From Sinomicrobium weinanense (GTDB lineage Bacteria; Bacteroidota; Bacteroidia; Flavobacteriales; Flavobacteriaceae), in the NCBI RefSeq assembly GCF_018863395.1, contig NZ_JAHKRR010000002.1:797896-861895 (forward strand): 64,000 nt of DNA, written 5' to 3'. Both the position numbers and the translations under genes were made by a program. Positions within the stretch are counted from its first letter, which is position 1, and each line of letters opens with the position of its first letter. This document shows positions 26,067-35,324 of the stretch, piece by piece. The notes beneath the pieces were generated by a model, which was not told the origin of the DNA, did no database searches, and worked only from the letters and a program-made list of their open reading frames with translations.

Positions 26067-26519
26067 AATTTTAGTGTATTTGGTTAGTTAAACTTCTGAA
26101 AAACATATGAGCAAATTGTCTGTAAAGCACTTAACGCATTTGCTCTTTTCTTGTATTTCCGACCTGTAGTGGTGATCCTGGCCGTTCTATTGTCAAATCT
26201 CCGGCCTTTGAAAAGTAAAGGCATCATATAAAAGAATGTCAAAAAACAGCTTTAAAAAGCATTTTATTTCGACTTAAACTGCATATTAATGCATAAAAGA
26301 GCAACAATAATACAAAAAATACATACCATTTGCGAATATTTATGCCAAAACATACTGCTTTAACATTAAAATATCTATAAAACAACTTATTAATAATATG
26401 ATGTATTGGAATTAATTTATTTCCTTTATATATATATTTATGCATTTTTATGCATCTTATATAAAAGAAATTAGGAGAAGTATTCCATGATACCTGTAAC
26501 GGACATCTCTGGTTCTTTC
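26067..26519. other. AT-rich 453-bp region upstream of susC with repeated TTTATGCAT words
   Basis: No gene is visible. The motif TTTATGCAT occurs at 26437-26445 and 26447-26455 (10 bp apart, one helical turn) and inverted at 26289-26297. A longer direct repeat GCATCnTATAAAAGAA-like occurs at 26221-26236 and 26452-26469. These could be operator sites for an unlinked regulator or remnants of an AT-rich repeat. No convincing TAnnTTTG promoter for susC was found on the minus strand. Confidence 0.5.
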
Positions 26520-27125
26520 TTAGTTCTTATAAATACTCGGGAGTGCGAGTTTAAATTTCACGGCCAGCAGCCTTATGGTAATGACAATAATAATGGAAAG
26601 TATAAAAACAGCATCCTCGGGGATGGGGAGAAGTTTCAGCAGAAAATAAACCCCGCCGCCGGCGACACAGGCCGTGGCATAAATTTCCTTGTGAAAAATC
26701 ACCGGAATATCATTGCACAAAATATCTCTGATCACTCCTCCGAAACAGGCAGTGATCGTTCCCAGGGCAATACACATCACGGCACTCAAATCTGCCGCCA
26801 CACCCTTTTCCACCCCTATCAGGGTATATAGCCCGATACCGATCGTATCGAACAGGAACAGGGATGTACGCAGGTATTTCAGTTTTTCCCTGAAGATCAG
26901 GGCCAGGATCACGGTAATTATAATAGTGTACATGTACACATTGTTCTGCAACCAGGTAACAGGGTTTATTCCGATGAGTATATCCCGGATAGTACCTCCT
27001 CCCACAGCCGTGACAAAGGCAATGATAAAAACACCAAAAATATCCAGCCTTTTATGCAGTGCAGCCAACACACCTGAAATGGCGAACGCAACGAGTCCTA
27101 AAAGGTCTATGATCAGATAAAACAT
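26520..27125 (-). CDS. Trimeric intracellular cation (TRIC) channel family protein, UPF0126
   Basis: 201-residue membrane protein with two repeated UPF0126 units of about three helices each. Each carries the GxxRD motif (GGGTIRDILIGINPVTWL and GGVIRDILCNDIPVIF). Bacterial members fold as TRIC-like trimeric cation channels. ATG 27125 gives MFYLIIDLLGLVAFAISG; residues before it in the longer reading are encoded by a repeat (27135-27180) and are rejected. The downstream neighbour on the minus strand is the intergenic region of susC; upstream is RDD. Confidence 0.92.
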   Translation of the reverse strand: MFYLIIDLLGLVAFAISGVLAALHKRLDIFGVFIIAFVTAVGGGTIRDILIGINPVTWLQNNVYMYTIIITVILALIFREKLKYLRTSLFLFDTIGIGLYTLIGVEKGVAADLSAVMCIALGTITACFGGVIRDILCNDIPVIFHKEIYATACVAGGGVYFLLKLLPIPEDAVFILSIIIVITIRLLAVKFKLALPSIYKN

Positions 27126-27134
27126 AGGGGTTGT

Positions 27135-27248
27135 GGTTTCAGGTTTCAGGTTCAAGGTTTCAGGTTCAAGGTTCAAAGTTCCCGAGTGGCGGTCCCTGAG
27201 CCCTTCGGTTAAACTCAGGATAAACTAAAGTCGAAGGGAGCCGAGGGA
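27135..27248. repeat. REP-like element GGTCCCTGAGCCCTTCGG (copy B)
   Basis: A run of GGTTTCAGGTTCAAGG words (27135-27180) leads into GGTCCCTGAGCCCTTCGG at 27191, TTAAACTCAGGATAAACT and AAAGTCGAAGGGA ending at 27239. CCCTGAG/CTCAGG and CCCTTCG/CGAAGGG form nested stems. It separates the RDD gene stop (27249) from the TRIC gene start. Confidence 0.85.
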
Positions 27249-27992
27249 TTACATTTTTTGCGTAAAATAATTATAATCCTTTAATATACGGTCAATAAAG
27301 GCATTTACATCCGGTTCTTCGGCTTTTGACTGTATGACTTCTTCTATTTTTGATTTTAATTTATTCATAATTGCCTTGTCTCCCGACTTTTTGGCAGACA
27401 AAAAAGTTTCCTTGATAATACGGGCATCGTTGTCGGACAGGCGGATAACCGTGGGGTATATGGGCTGATAATCTTCCTGCAGGTTTTCGAGTATGGTATG
27501 ATCTATCGTTACCTTGTTCTTTAAGCTGATCACCGAGGTGCCTGCGGTCATATCGCCGAGCCGCTGGCTTTTGTTACTCATAATAATACTTATCAGTGCT
27601 ACGACCCCTCCCAGCATATTAATATCTACAATACGCAAAAACCACCGTACCAGGTAGTCCGGGAACGAAGCCTGATAACCGTCGATCTTCACCACTTTGA
27701 TCCGCAACAGCCTTTTGCCCGGGGTTTGCCCCTCCAAAAGGGATTCGAACAGCAGGGTATAGAACATAAAAGGCAAGAAAAAGATCAGCATTACAGCGAT
27801 CTCCGACCATCGGTCCATTCCGCTAAGAAACCGGTTAAATGCCAGGGCCCGGAACAATATCTGGTATACCACTACTACATAGGCGACCTTAATCAGCATA
27901 TCTACAAAATAGGCCAGGATCCTTTCGCCTACCGAAGCTGCCGTAAAACTGATGTTTACGTTCTGGGTGGTATTGATCTGAAGTTCTGCCAT
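27249..27992 (-). CDS. RDD family membrane protein
   Basis: 247-residue membrane protein with an RDD domain: VGERILAYFVDMLIKVAYVVV (contains the Arg and Asp of the motif), LLEGQTPGKRLLRIKVVKIDG, and LRIVDINMLGGVVALI. A soluble, charged C-terminal ~90 residues ends in DRILKDYNYFTQKM. The role of RDD proteins is mostly unknown (some act in ion exchange). It is divergent from the SpoIIM-like gene, and RDD genes commonly flank SpoIIM/MoxR/DUF58 clusters, so it probably belongs to the same module. Confidence 0.93.
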   Translation of the reverse strand: MAELQINTTQNVNISFTAASVGERILAYFVDMLIKVAYVVVVYQILFRALAFNRFLSGMDRWSEIAVMLIFFLPFMFYTLLFESLLEGQTPGKRLLRIKVVKIDGYQASFPDYLVRWFLRIVDINMLGGVVALISIIMSNKSQRLGDMTAGTSVISLKNKVTIDHTILENLQEDYQPIYPTVIRLSDNDARIIKETFLSAKKSGDKAIMNKLKSKIEEVIQSKAEEPDVNAFIDRILKDYNYFTQKM

Positions 27993-28245
27993 ATTTTTTT
28001 CGCTTTCCGCTTTATTTTCCGGGTATTGAGCTCTTATACTTCAACCGCTTTGCAAGCTATCCGTTTTTTCATTTTTTTTATATCCCGGATTTCCGGTAAT
28101 TATTTCACAGACAGGATAAATTCACATTTTCCAGCTATAAAAGTATCAGTTTTATTTTAACTTTACACCTTCACCATCCTGTTCAAAGGATAATAATACA
28201 TACACCAGGGAGTATGATCCGTGCCGTTGTATGGAATCCCATATC

Positions 28246-29229
28246 ATGAGAGAAGTTGCATTCATAAAGCAAAATAAGGAAAAATGGCTCAACTTTGAAA
28301 AGGCTATTTTCAATCAACGATTCAAAAATCCGGATGAGCTGGCCACCTTGTATATTCATATTGTCAACGACCTGTCGTATGCCCAGACCTATTATCCGAA
28401 AAGCAAGGTCATCGCTTATCTGAACCAGCTGGCGGCAAGGGCATTTCAAAAGATATACAAGACCAGGAGGCAGGAGACCAATCGCTTTCTCTACTTCTTC
28501 CGGACCGAAATCCCCATGGTGGTATATCAATACAGAAGATATTTTGCCTATGCCTTTATCCTGTTTTTCGCTTTTGTGGCCATCGGTGCAGTCTCAGCGG
28601 CTTATGACGACACTTTTGTACGCCTTATCCTGGGAGACCACTATGTAAATATGACCCTGGAGAACATAGAGAACGGCGACCCGGTAGCCGTGTACAAAAG
28701 CGGGAGCAACTGGGGGAGCTTTGTCGGCATTACCATAAACAATATCTACGTGGGTATCCGTGCCTTTGTATATGGTATTTTCGGCGGATTGGGGACCGGG
28801 TGGATCCTGTTGCACAACGGTATTATGCTCGGCGCTTTCCAGTACATGTTCCAGGCCGAAGGGGTTTTGTGGGAGAGTGTCCGCGGTATATGGATACACG
28901 GCGCCATGGAAATATTTGCCATTGTGGTCACCGGTGCTGCGGGACTTATCCTCGGGGCGGGAATACTTTTTCCCGCCACATATTCCAGGAGCGTTTCCTT
29001 TAAAATGGCTTTTAAAGACGGGGTAAAGATTCTTATCAGTACGTTCCCGTTCTTTGTCTGTGCAGGATTCCTGGAAGGTTTTGTCACCCGGTATTCCGGG
29101 GCCATGCCCAACAGCCTGTCCGTAGCGATCATTCTGGTCACCCTCGGCATCATTACGTTCTATTATATCTTTTATCCCTATATCGTAAATAAAAAAATGA
29201 CCTTGCACACATATGATTCAACTCTATAA
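28246..29229 (+). CDS. SpoIIM (stage II sporulation protein M) family membrane protein
   Basis: Membrane protein of about 327 residues. The N-terminal cytosolic ~95 residues (MREVAFIKQNKEKWLNFEKAI) precede about five helices with the family's GSNWGSFVGITINN, IFGGLGTGWILLHNGIMLGA and HGAMEIFAIVVTGAAGLILG. In non-sporulating bacteria the function is unknown. ATG 28246 is preferred over 28231 because it gives the conserved start. The stop overlaps the next gene by 17 bp. First of a six-gene same-strand run to 34742. Confidence 0.92.
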   Translation: MREVAFIKQNKEKWLNFEKAIFNQRFKNPDELATLYIHIVNDLSYAQTYYPKSKVIAYLNQLAARAFQKIYKTRRQETNRFLYFFRTEIPMVVYQYRRYFAYAFILFFAFVAIGAVSAAYDDTFVRLILGDHYVNMTLENIENGDPVAVYKSGSNWGSFVGITINNIYVGIRAFVYGIFGGLGTGWILLHNGIMLGAFQYMFQAEGVLWESVRGIWIHGAMEIFAIVVTGAAGLILGAGILFPATYSRSVSFKMAFKDGVKILISTFPFFVCAGFLEGFVTRYSGAMPNSLSVAIILVTLGIITFYYIFYPYIVNKKMTLHTYDSTL

Positions 29230-30160
29230 AAAAAGGGAGTTCGGAGAACTGTTCTCTGACACCTTTGCCTTTCTAAGACAAACAGGCAAGCACTTTTACA
29301 AGAATTATTTTCTCATCAACGGGGCTTTTATCCTTGTACTCATGGTGCTGGCTTATTTTTTTATGAAGGTGTACACCTCCCTGCTGGCCACCTCCCAGGG
29401 GCCGATCAATCCGGACGCTACCATTGAAAATTACTTTAACGACAATGCCCTGCTGATTGTTATTTTCATGGCTGTTTTTGCCCTTGTAGCAGTTTTTGTC
29501 ACCTTTATCACTTATATCTACACCCCGGTCTACATGCTGCTTTATGCCAAAAAAGGCGCTGCTGATTTTACAACGAAAGACATTGTAAACACGCTGAAAA
29601 AAAACACAGGAAAGCTTTTTATCTATTTTTTCGCTTCCATGCTTATTTCCCTTGCGGTCTTTTTGGGAGGCGGTATTGCCATACTTATCCTGTTTGTCAC
29701 CGGTATCGGTATATTTCTCATTCCCCTGGTGGTGGCGGTCATTACCCTGTCTTATAACAATGCATTTATGGAATATCTGGATTCCGGCAAGGGTATCTTT
29801 AACTGTTTCGAATATGGTCTTCAGCTTACGTTCAAACGGTTCTGGGTCAGTGCGGGATGTGTGGCCCTGTTTTATTTTATGATACAGATCATTCAGGGCA
29901 TAATGACATTGATCCCCTATCTGGTCGGTATTTTTTCCGTATTTACCTCGTCCTCTTCCCTGGGGTCAGACCCGGATGAAAGCATGGGAATACTGCTCAC
30001 GATCATGCTCGTCTTTTACGTACTCTCCTTTCTCCTGGGCCTTGTGGGAAATACAGTGGTACAGATGAACCAGGGAATCGTATATTTCAGCCTCAAAGAA
30101 GAAAATGAAAACATAAACACCGCCTCGGTCATAGATCAGATCGGTACATCGGGAGATTAA
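29213..30160 (+). CDS. Hypothetical polytopic membrane protein of the MoxR/DUF58 cluster
   Basis: 315-residue membrane protein with about six hydrophobic segments (FLINGAFILVLMVLAYFFM, LLIVIFMAVFALVAVFVTFI, FASMLISLAVFLGGGIAILI and others). Not recognised beyond similarity in pattern to flavobacterial proteins found between SpoIIM and DUF4129 genes. Overlaps the SpoIIM-like gene by 17 bp and is 8 bp from the next gene, so it is certainly cotranscribed. Possibly an export or scaffold component; this is inference from context. Confidence 0.8.
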   Translation: MIQLYKKREFGELFSDTFAFLRQTGKHFYKNYFLINGAFILVLMVLAYFFMKVYTSLLATSQGPINPDATIENYFNDNALLIVIFMAVFALVAVFVTFITYIYTPVYMLLYAKKGAADFTTKDIVNTLKKNTGKLFIYFFASMLISLAVFLGGGIAILILFVTGIGIFLIPLVVAVITLSYNNAFMEYLDSGKGIFNCFEYGLQLTFKRFWVSAGCVALFYFMIQIIQGIMTLIPYLVGIFSVFTSSSSLGSDPDESMGILLTIMLVFYVLSFLLGLVGNTVVQMNQGIVYFSLKEENENINTASVIDQIGTSGD

Positions 30161-30168
30161 AAAAACTT

Positions 30169-30897
30169 GTGTTGAAAAAGTATCTGTTATTTTATATCCT
30201 CTGTCTTTCTCTTTACCAGGTTTCATTTTCCCGGGAAACCGTGGACAGCCTGCGTATAGATACCACTCCTGTGGAGAAAAGGGAATTTTCTCCCGGGTTC
30301 AGTGAAAAATACAACGGTCCCGAATACCAGTACGAAACCAATCCGCCAAGCGGTTGGTTCACCCGGTTCAAGGAATGGCTTGCCCGGCTCCTGTCCGATC
30401 TTTTCCGGCTCGATTCGGCGCAAAAAGCTGCGGATATCACCGATATTTCCCTGAAAATATTCTACATATTGCTTATAATGGCCGTTATTTTCTTTATTGT
30501 CCGTGCCATTATGAACAGGGAAGGCCAATGGATCTTTCGTAAATCGTCCGACCGGAAGATCATCACAGCCAGGGATATTGAGAATAATATTCATATCACC
30601 GACTTTAACCAGCTGGTGAGCGATGCCGTTTCAGACAAAAACTACCGCGAGGCCATACGATATTATTATTTATGGCTGCTTAAGGAACTGTCCGGCAAAG
30701 AACTCATTGCCTACGATACAGAAAAAACCAATACAGATTACCTCCGTGAGTTGAAGAACCATACCCTTCAACCGGAATTCGGTTATGCTTCCTACCTGTA
30801 CAATTACATCTGGTATGGCAAGTTCGATATAGACCAGGCACAATACAGCAATGCTGCCCGCACATTTTCTGACCTGATAAATTCCCTGGCCCGATGA
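30169..30897 (+). CDS. DUF4129 domain protein
   Basis: 242-residue protein with an N-terminal signal/anchor (KYLLFYILCLSLYQVSFS), a Pro/Glu-rich periplasmic part, one central membrane helix (KIFYILLIMAVIFFIVRAIM, ~95-115) and a cytosolic DUF4129 domain (NYREAIRYYYLWLLKELSGK ... DYLRELKNH, YIWYGKFDID). Starts with GTG at 30169 or TTG at 30172; no ATG fits. DUF4129 proteins typically accompany MoxR, DUF58 and transglutaminase-like genes. The stop overlaps the next ATG (ATGA). Confidence 0.88.
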   Translation: MLKKYLLFYILCLSLYQVSFSRETVDSLRIDTTPVEKREFSPGFSEKYNGPEYQYETNPPSGWFTRFKEWLARLLSDLFRLDSAQKAADITDISLKIFYILLIMAVIFFIVRAIMNREGQWIFRKSSDRKIITARDIENNIHITDFNQLVSDAVSDKNYREAIRYYYLWLLKELSGKELIAYDTEKTNTDYLRELKNHTLQPEFGYASYLYNYIWYGKFDIDQAQYSNAARTFSDLINSLAR

Positions 30898-32105
30898 ACA
30901 ACAGGATTAAATTATATACAGGCATCCTCATCCTCCTGGTCTCCGCTGTTGCTTTTTTTGAACTGTCACGGCCGGAACCTGTGGACTGGACTCCCACCTT
31001 TAACGAAACCCATACCAAGCCTTACGGGTTAAAGGTATTTTATACCGAGTTGAAATCTGCTTTTAAAGATAGTGTCAGGGACGTAAAAGTATCTCCCTAC
31101 GAATTTCTCAGCACCCTGTACGACAAGGAAAACTCCAGCTATTTCTCCAATCGCAATTATATCTATATTCACAAGGAATACCGGCCCGATGAAGTTTCCA
31201 CGCAAGAACTGCTCAGTTATGCAGCTTCGGGCAACACCGTATTTATTGCTTCGGAAAATATCTCCAACACATTGCAGGATTCCCTGGGATTCTCCATTAC
31301 ATACGATTTCAGCTTCAAGCAAAAAGGCCGTATCAGTCTGGCCAATTCCCGCGTAAAGCGGGATTCGATATCTGTAGACGATGGCGCACTGAGTTCTTAT
31401 TTTTACAAACTGGATTCGTTGAACACTACGGTACTGGGGTATCAGGATTTCGGAAAAGAGCGGATCAATTTTGTAAAGATCAGGTATGGCAAAGGCTATT
31501 TTCTGTTGCATACATATCCTTATGTCTTTACCAATTATTACCTGCTCAGGGACGATAATTACAAATATGCCGAAGACGCCCTGGCCTATCTCGGGCAAAA
31601 TGCGGTGTTCTTCGATTCGCGCGACCGGAAGCAGCTTGGAAATTCCCCGCTCCGTTTTATCCTGTCCCAACCACCACTGCGATGGGCATGGTTTATCGGA
31701 CTGCTCACCCTGCTCACATTTATGATCTTCAATGCAAAACGCAAACAACGTATCGTACAGGTGATCCAGCCTTTACCGAATACCACGGTGGCCTTCATTA
31801 AAACCATCGGCAACCTCTATTACGAAACCAAAGACCATACCAATCTCGTAGACAAGAAGATCACCTATTTTCTGGAAAAAATAAGGCGCGACTATTATTT
31901 GGAAACCACCGATTTAAACGATAAATTCGTCCGTAACCTGGCCGCCAAGACCGGTCGGGACAGGGAGGTAATTAAGAAACTTGTAGACCTCATAATAAGG
32001 CTGCAGTCCAAACCGGAATGTACGGAAGAAGACCTCCTGCAACTAAACCGGGCCATAGAAAACTTTTACACCCATAATAACGAGAGAAAAGAAAAACAGA
32101 TATGA
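30894..32105 (+). CDS. DUF4350 domain protein
   Basis: 403-residue protein with an N-terminal membrane helix (YTGILILLVSAVAFFELS) and a second helix at about 263-282 (WAWFIGLLTLLTFMIFN) enclosing a periplasmic DUF4350 domain (PYGLKVFYTELK, YAASGNTVFIASE, RYGKGYFLLHTYPYVFTNYYLL in parts), then a cytosolic helical tail. Function unknown. Overlaps neighbours by 4 bp on both sides (ATGA), so translation is coupled with DUF4129 and MoxR. Confidence 0.88.
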   Translation: MNNRIKLYTGILILLVSAVAFFELSRPEPVDWTPTFNETHTKPYGLKVFYTELKSAFKDSVRDVKVSPYEFLSTLYDKENSSYFSNRNYIYIHKEYRPDEVSTQELLSYAASGNTVFIASENISNTLQDSLGFSITYDFSFKQKGRISLANSRVKRDSISVDDGALSSYFYKLDSLNTTVLGYQDFGKERINFVKIRYGKGYFLLHTYPYVFTNYYLLRDDNYKYAEDALAYLGQNAVFFDSRDRKQLGNSPLRFILSQPPLRWAWFIGLLTLLTFMIFNAKRKQRIVQVIQPLPNTTVAFIKTIGNLYYETKDHTNLVDKKITYFLEKIRRDYYLETTDLNDKFVRNLAAKTGRDREVIKKLVDLIIRLQSKPECTEEDLLQLNRAIENFYTHNNERKEKQI

Positions 32106-33190
32106 ACGAACAAAACCACATACCCGGAGAAAATACCGGGGATGGGATAAATCCACCGGATGATAAGGCCGGTATTCCCGGGGAGGAAAGTACCACAGAT
32201 GGGAATCACGCTTCCGAAGAGTTAAAGTTCCGGTCGCGAATAGACCTTTCCGAATTACAATCAGCCGTGAAACAGGTAAGAGATGAACTCTCCAAGGTTA
32301 TCGTAGGCCAGAAGCACATGATGGACATGCTCATCACGGCACTGCTCGCCGACGGCCATGTGCTTATAGAAGGCGTTCCCGGAGTGGCCAAGACCATTAC
32401 GGCAAAGTTGCTGTCCAAAGCCCTTACTGTGGATTTCAGCAGGATACAGTTCACCCCGGACCTGATGCCCTCGGACATCCTGGGGACCTCGGTATTTGAC
32501 CTTAAAAAATCGGAATTTGAATTCAAGAAGGGGCCTGTATTTGCCAATATGCTGTTGATCGACGAAATAAACCGTGCCCCTGCCAAGACCCAGGCCGCCC
32601 TGTTCGAGGTTATGGAAGAACGGCAGATCACTATGGACGGGCAACGCTATGTGCTGGACACTCCCTTTATGGTACTGGCCACCCAGAACCCGGTGGAACA
32701 GGAAGGCACTTATCGCCTGCCCGAAGCACAACTGGACCGTTTCCTCTTTAAAATAGAGGTGGAATACCCTTCGCTGGAAGAAGAAATAGAGATCATTACC
32801 CGCGAACACCAGCTCGGGGAGACCAAAAAGACGGAAAAGGTCACCGCCTTCCTTAGCAGGGAGCAGGTAGCTACCTACCAGAAACTGGTCAACGAAGTAC
32901 TTGTGGAGCCTCATTTGCTGAAATACATTGCGGAGCTCATTACAAATACCCGCAGCAACCCGTTCCTGTACCTCGGGGCATCGCCCAGGGCCTCCATTGC
33001 CATACTGAAAGCCTCGAAAGCCTATGCAGCCATAAACGGGCGCGATTTTGTGACCCCCGAAGATATTAAACAGGTCGCCGTTCCCGTATTGCAGCACCGT
33101 ATCATCATTACCCCGGAAAGGGAAATGGAAGGCGTCACCGGGAAACAGGTCATTCAACAGATCATCCAGGCCGTGGAAATACCCCGGTGA
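32102..33190 (+). CDS. MoxR-family AAA+ ATPase
   Basis: 362-residue AAA+ ATPase. The first ~40 residues are acidic, Gly/Pro-rich and nonconserved. Walker A is EGVPGVAKT (~93-101), Walker B LLIDEINRAP, sensor 1 ATQNPVEQEGTYRLPEAQLDRF, and a C-terminal lid follows. MoxR ATPases act as chaperone-like factors that, with DUF58/VWA partners, mature membrane or periplasmic complexes. It belongs to the SpoIIM-DUF4129-DUF4350-MoxR-DUF58 run. Separated from DUF58 by a 220-bp spacer holding an inverted repeat. Confidence 0.96.
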   Translation: MNEQNHIPGENTGDGINPPDDKAGIPGEESTTDGNHASEELKFRSRIDLSELQSAVKQVRDELSKVIVGQKHMMDMLITALLADGHVLIEGVPGVAKTITAKLLSKALTVDFSRIQFTPDLMPSDILGTSVFDLKKSEFEFKKGPVFANMLLIDEINRAPAKTQAALFEVMEERQITMDGQRYVLDTPFMVLATQNPVEQEGTYRLPEAQLDRFLFKIEVEYPSLEEEIEIITREHQLGETKKTEKVTAFLSREQVATYQKLVNEVLVEPHLLKYIAELITNTRSNPFLYLGASPRASIAILKASKAYAAINGRDFVTPEDIKQVAVPVLQHRIIITPEREMEGVTGKQVIQQIIQAVEIPR

Positions 33191-33237
33191 TCGTTTATCA
33201 GTTCGGAGATCGGAAGATTGTGGACTGGTTTGTTTTA

Positions 33238-33345
33238 AAGGGGGAACACCCCCCTGTCCCCCTCAAGGGGGGGGAGTTTTATATCTTTTAAAGAGCATTA
33301 TAGCTTCCCTCTTGAGAGGGGTTGGGGGTGTGTAAGAGGATGGGC
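33238..33345. repeat. C-rich two-armed inverted repeat between moxR and DUF58 genes
   Basis: Left arm AACACCCCCCTGTCCCCCTC (33245-33264) continuing AAGGGGGGGGAG; right arm CTTCCCTCTTGAGAGGGG (33304-33321) continuing TTGGGGGTGTG. The two arms are imperfect reverse complements around a ~35-bp AT-rich core. This kind of CCCCCTCAAGGGG element is familiar from flavobacterial intergenic spaces. It sits inside an operon and could lower expression of the DUF58 gene relative to moxR. A related arrangement is at 62190-62312. Confidence 0.8.
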
Positions 33346-33410
33346 AGGGATGTAAAACGTAACAAAATGCCCGGCACCCGAATAAAACCTGAAACCTGAA
33401 ACAAAAAAAC

Positions 33411-34742
33411 TTGAAATTCTTTAAACCACTATACCTGCAAAACCACTTTTTTTACGGCTGTATCGCCGTGATGATCCTCTTTATAGTGAGTTTCATCTTC
33501 GGCAAGTTGTTCTTTGTGGCCAAGTTGGGGCTGGTTATACTACTGGCTTTTACTTTCCTGGATATTCTGATCCTGTTCTATTCCAAAACCGGTATAAAAG
33601 CGGTCAGGATACCCCCGGAAAAATTTTCCAACGGAGATGAGAACCCGGTACAGGTTACGATAGACAATCACTACACCTTTCCGGTACAGGCCAGGATCAT
33701 AGACGAGATCCCGGAGCAGTTCCAGGTCAGGGATTTCAGGGTGGAAAGAAAGCTGCCCGCTTCTTCATCACGTACGCTGGAATACATGTTGAGGCCCACT
33801 GAACGGGGAGAATATCATTTCGGAAGGCTCAACATATATATTTCCACCACCCTGGGGCTTATTGCCAAACGGTATATTTTCTGTGACGATGTTATGGTCC
33901 CCACCTATCCGGCCTTTCTCCAGCTCCGCAAATACGACCTCATGGCCTTTACCAACCGCCTGCATCAATACAGCATCAAAAAAATACGCAGGATCGGCCA
34001 CACCATGGAATTCGAACAGATCAAGGAATACGTCCAGGGCGATGATATCCGTACCCTGAACTGGAAGGCGACAGCCAAGAAAAACCAGTTGATGGTAAAC
34101 CAGTTCCAGGACGAAAAATCCCAGCCCGTATACTCGGTGATCGACAAGGGCAGGGTCATGAAAATGCCCTTTGAAGGCCTCAGCCTGCTCGATTACGCTA
34201 TCAATGCCACCCTGGTGATCAGCAACGTAGTCCTGAAAAAGCAAGACAAGGCCGGGATGTTCACCTTTTCCAAGAAAGTGGAAAACATCGTCGTGGCAGA
34301 ACGGCGAACTTCCCAGATGGGACTGATACTGGAAACCCTCTACAACATACAGACCGATTTTTTTGAGTCGGACTTCAGCAGGCTATACGGCGATATAAAA
34401 CGCAACATCACCAACCGCAGCCTTATCCTCCTCTATACCAATTTCGAAACACTGGACGGGCTGCAACGCCAATTGCCATACCTGAAAGGCATTGCAAAAA
34501 ACCATCTGCTCGTGGTTGTCTTCTTTAAAAACACCGAACTCAATGACCTCGTCAACAACAGGGCAGAAACCATTCAGCAGGTTTATGACAAGGTTATCGC
34601 AGAGAAATTTGCTTTTGAAAAACGGCTTATCGTCAACGAACTCCGGAAATACGGCATCTACTCCATACTCACAACCCCGGAAAACCTCACCATAGACACC
34701 ATCAACAAATACCTGGAGATCAAAGCCCGGGGGTTATTATAG
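33411..34742 (+). CDS. DUF58 (VWA-like) domain protein
   Basis: 443-residue protein with two N-terminal membrane helices (~12-50), an Ig-like region (ENPVQVTIDNHYTFPVQARI) and the DUF58 core GDDIRTLNWKATAKKNQLMVN. The following strand SVIDKGRVMKM occupies the place of the VWA MIDAS strand but lacks the usual DxSxS residues. The usual partner of MoxR. The start is TTG 33411 (KFFKPLYLQN follows), with no in-frame ATG nearby; a weak start and the upstream repeat suggest low translation. Confidence 0.9.
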   Translation: MKFFKPLYLQNHFFYGCIAVMILFIVSFIFGKLFFVAKLGLVILLAFTFLDILILFYSKTGIKAVRIPPEKFSNGDENPVQVTIDNHYTFPVQARIIDEIPEQFQVRDFRVERKLPASSSRTLEYMLRPTERGEYHFGRLNIYISTTLGLIAKRYIFCDDVMVPTYPAFLQLRKYDLMAFTNRLHQYSIKKIRRIGHTMEFEQIKEYVQGDDIRTLNWKATAKKNQLMVNQFQDEKSQPVYSVIDKGRVMKMPFEGLSLLDYAINATLVISNVVLKKQDKAGMFTFSKKVENIVVAERRTSQMGLILETLYNIQTDFFESDFSRLYGDIKRNITNRSLILLYTNFETLDGLQRQLPYLKGIAKNHLLVVVFFKNTELNDLVNNRAETIQQVYDKVIAEKFAFEKRLIVNELRKYGIYSILTTPENLTIDTINKYLEIKARGLL

Positions 34743-34886
34743 GGTGAACAGGGAAATATTTCCCGGCAAAAGTCTGCCCGTTATTTACAATTGATCCCCG
34801 TCATCTGACAGTTCAGCATTTATTTCTGGTATTATAGTATTTCACAGCAGATCTTTGGAGCATTATTAACGTAAAATACTGTTATT

Positions 34887-35306
34887 ATGAAAACGTTTAC
34901 TTTGCTTTTCTGCACTTTACTTTGTTCATTTGCACTACAGGCACAGGAGGACCAGGGACGGGATATTACCGTTTCTATCGTTAACCTGAGCAACAATGAA
35001 GGACAGGTGCTCATTGCCCTGCATGACGAAAACACCTTTATGAAAGGGCGTGGCGTCCGTGACACTGTAATCACATCCCTGGACAAGGCTCCACGTGCCA
35101 CCTTTAAAAATGTTCCGGAAGGGGAATATGCCATTCTGGCCATGCATGACAAGAACAAAAATTACCGTATGGATTTCGACACCGGCGGCATGCCCCAGGA
35201 AGATTACGGCATGAGCGGTAATAATATGAGTTACGGCCCGCCGACTTTCGATATTGCCAGGTTTACGGTCAAAGATGAAGACCTGAATTTCGACATCCGG
35301 TTTTAA
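34887..35306 (+). CDS. Secreted DUF2141 domain protein
   Basis: 139-residue exported protein: signal peptide MKTFTLLFCTLLCSFALQAQ, then a DUF2141 beta-domain (ITVSIVNLSNNEGQVLIALH, FKNVPEGEYAILAMHDKNKN, RMDFDTGGMPQEDYGMSNN-like end). Such proteins are common in Bacteroidota, with unknown role. The G-M-P-Q-E-D-Y-G stretch is typical of the family. Four bases separate it from the next gene on the same strand, so the two are likely cotranscribed. Confidence 0.88.
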   Translation: MKTFTLLFCTLLCSFALQAQEDQGRDITVSIVNLSNNEGQVLIALHDENTFMKGRGVRDTVITSLDKAPRATFKNVPEGEYAILAMHDKNKNYRMDFDTGGMPQEDYGMSGNNMSYGPPTFDIARFTVKDEDLNFDIRF

Positions 35307-35324
35307 AAAATGAACATAACAACC

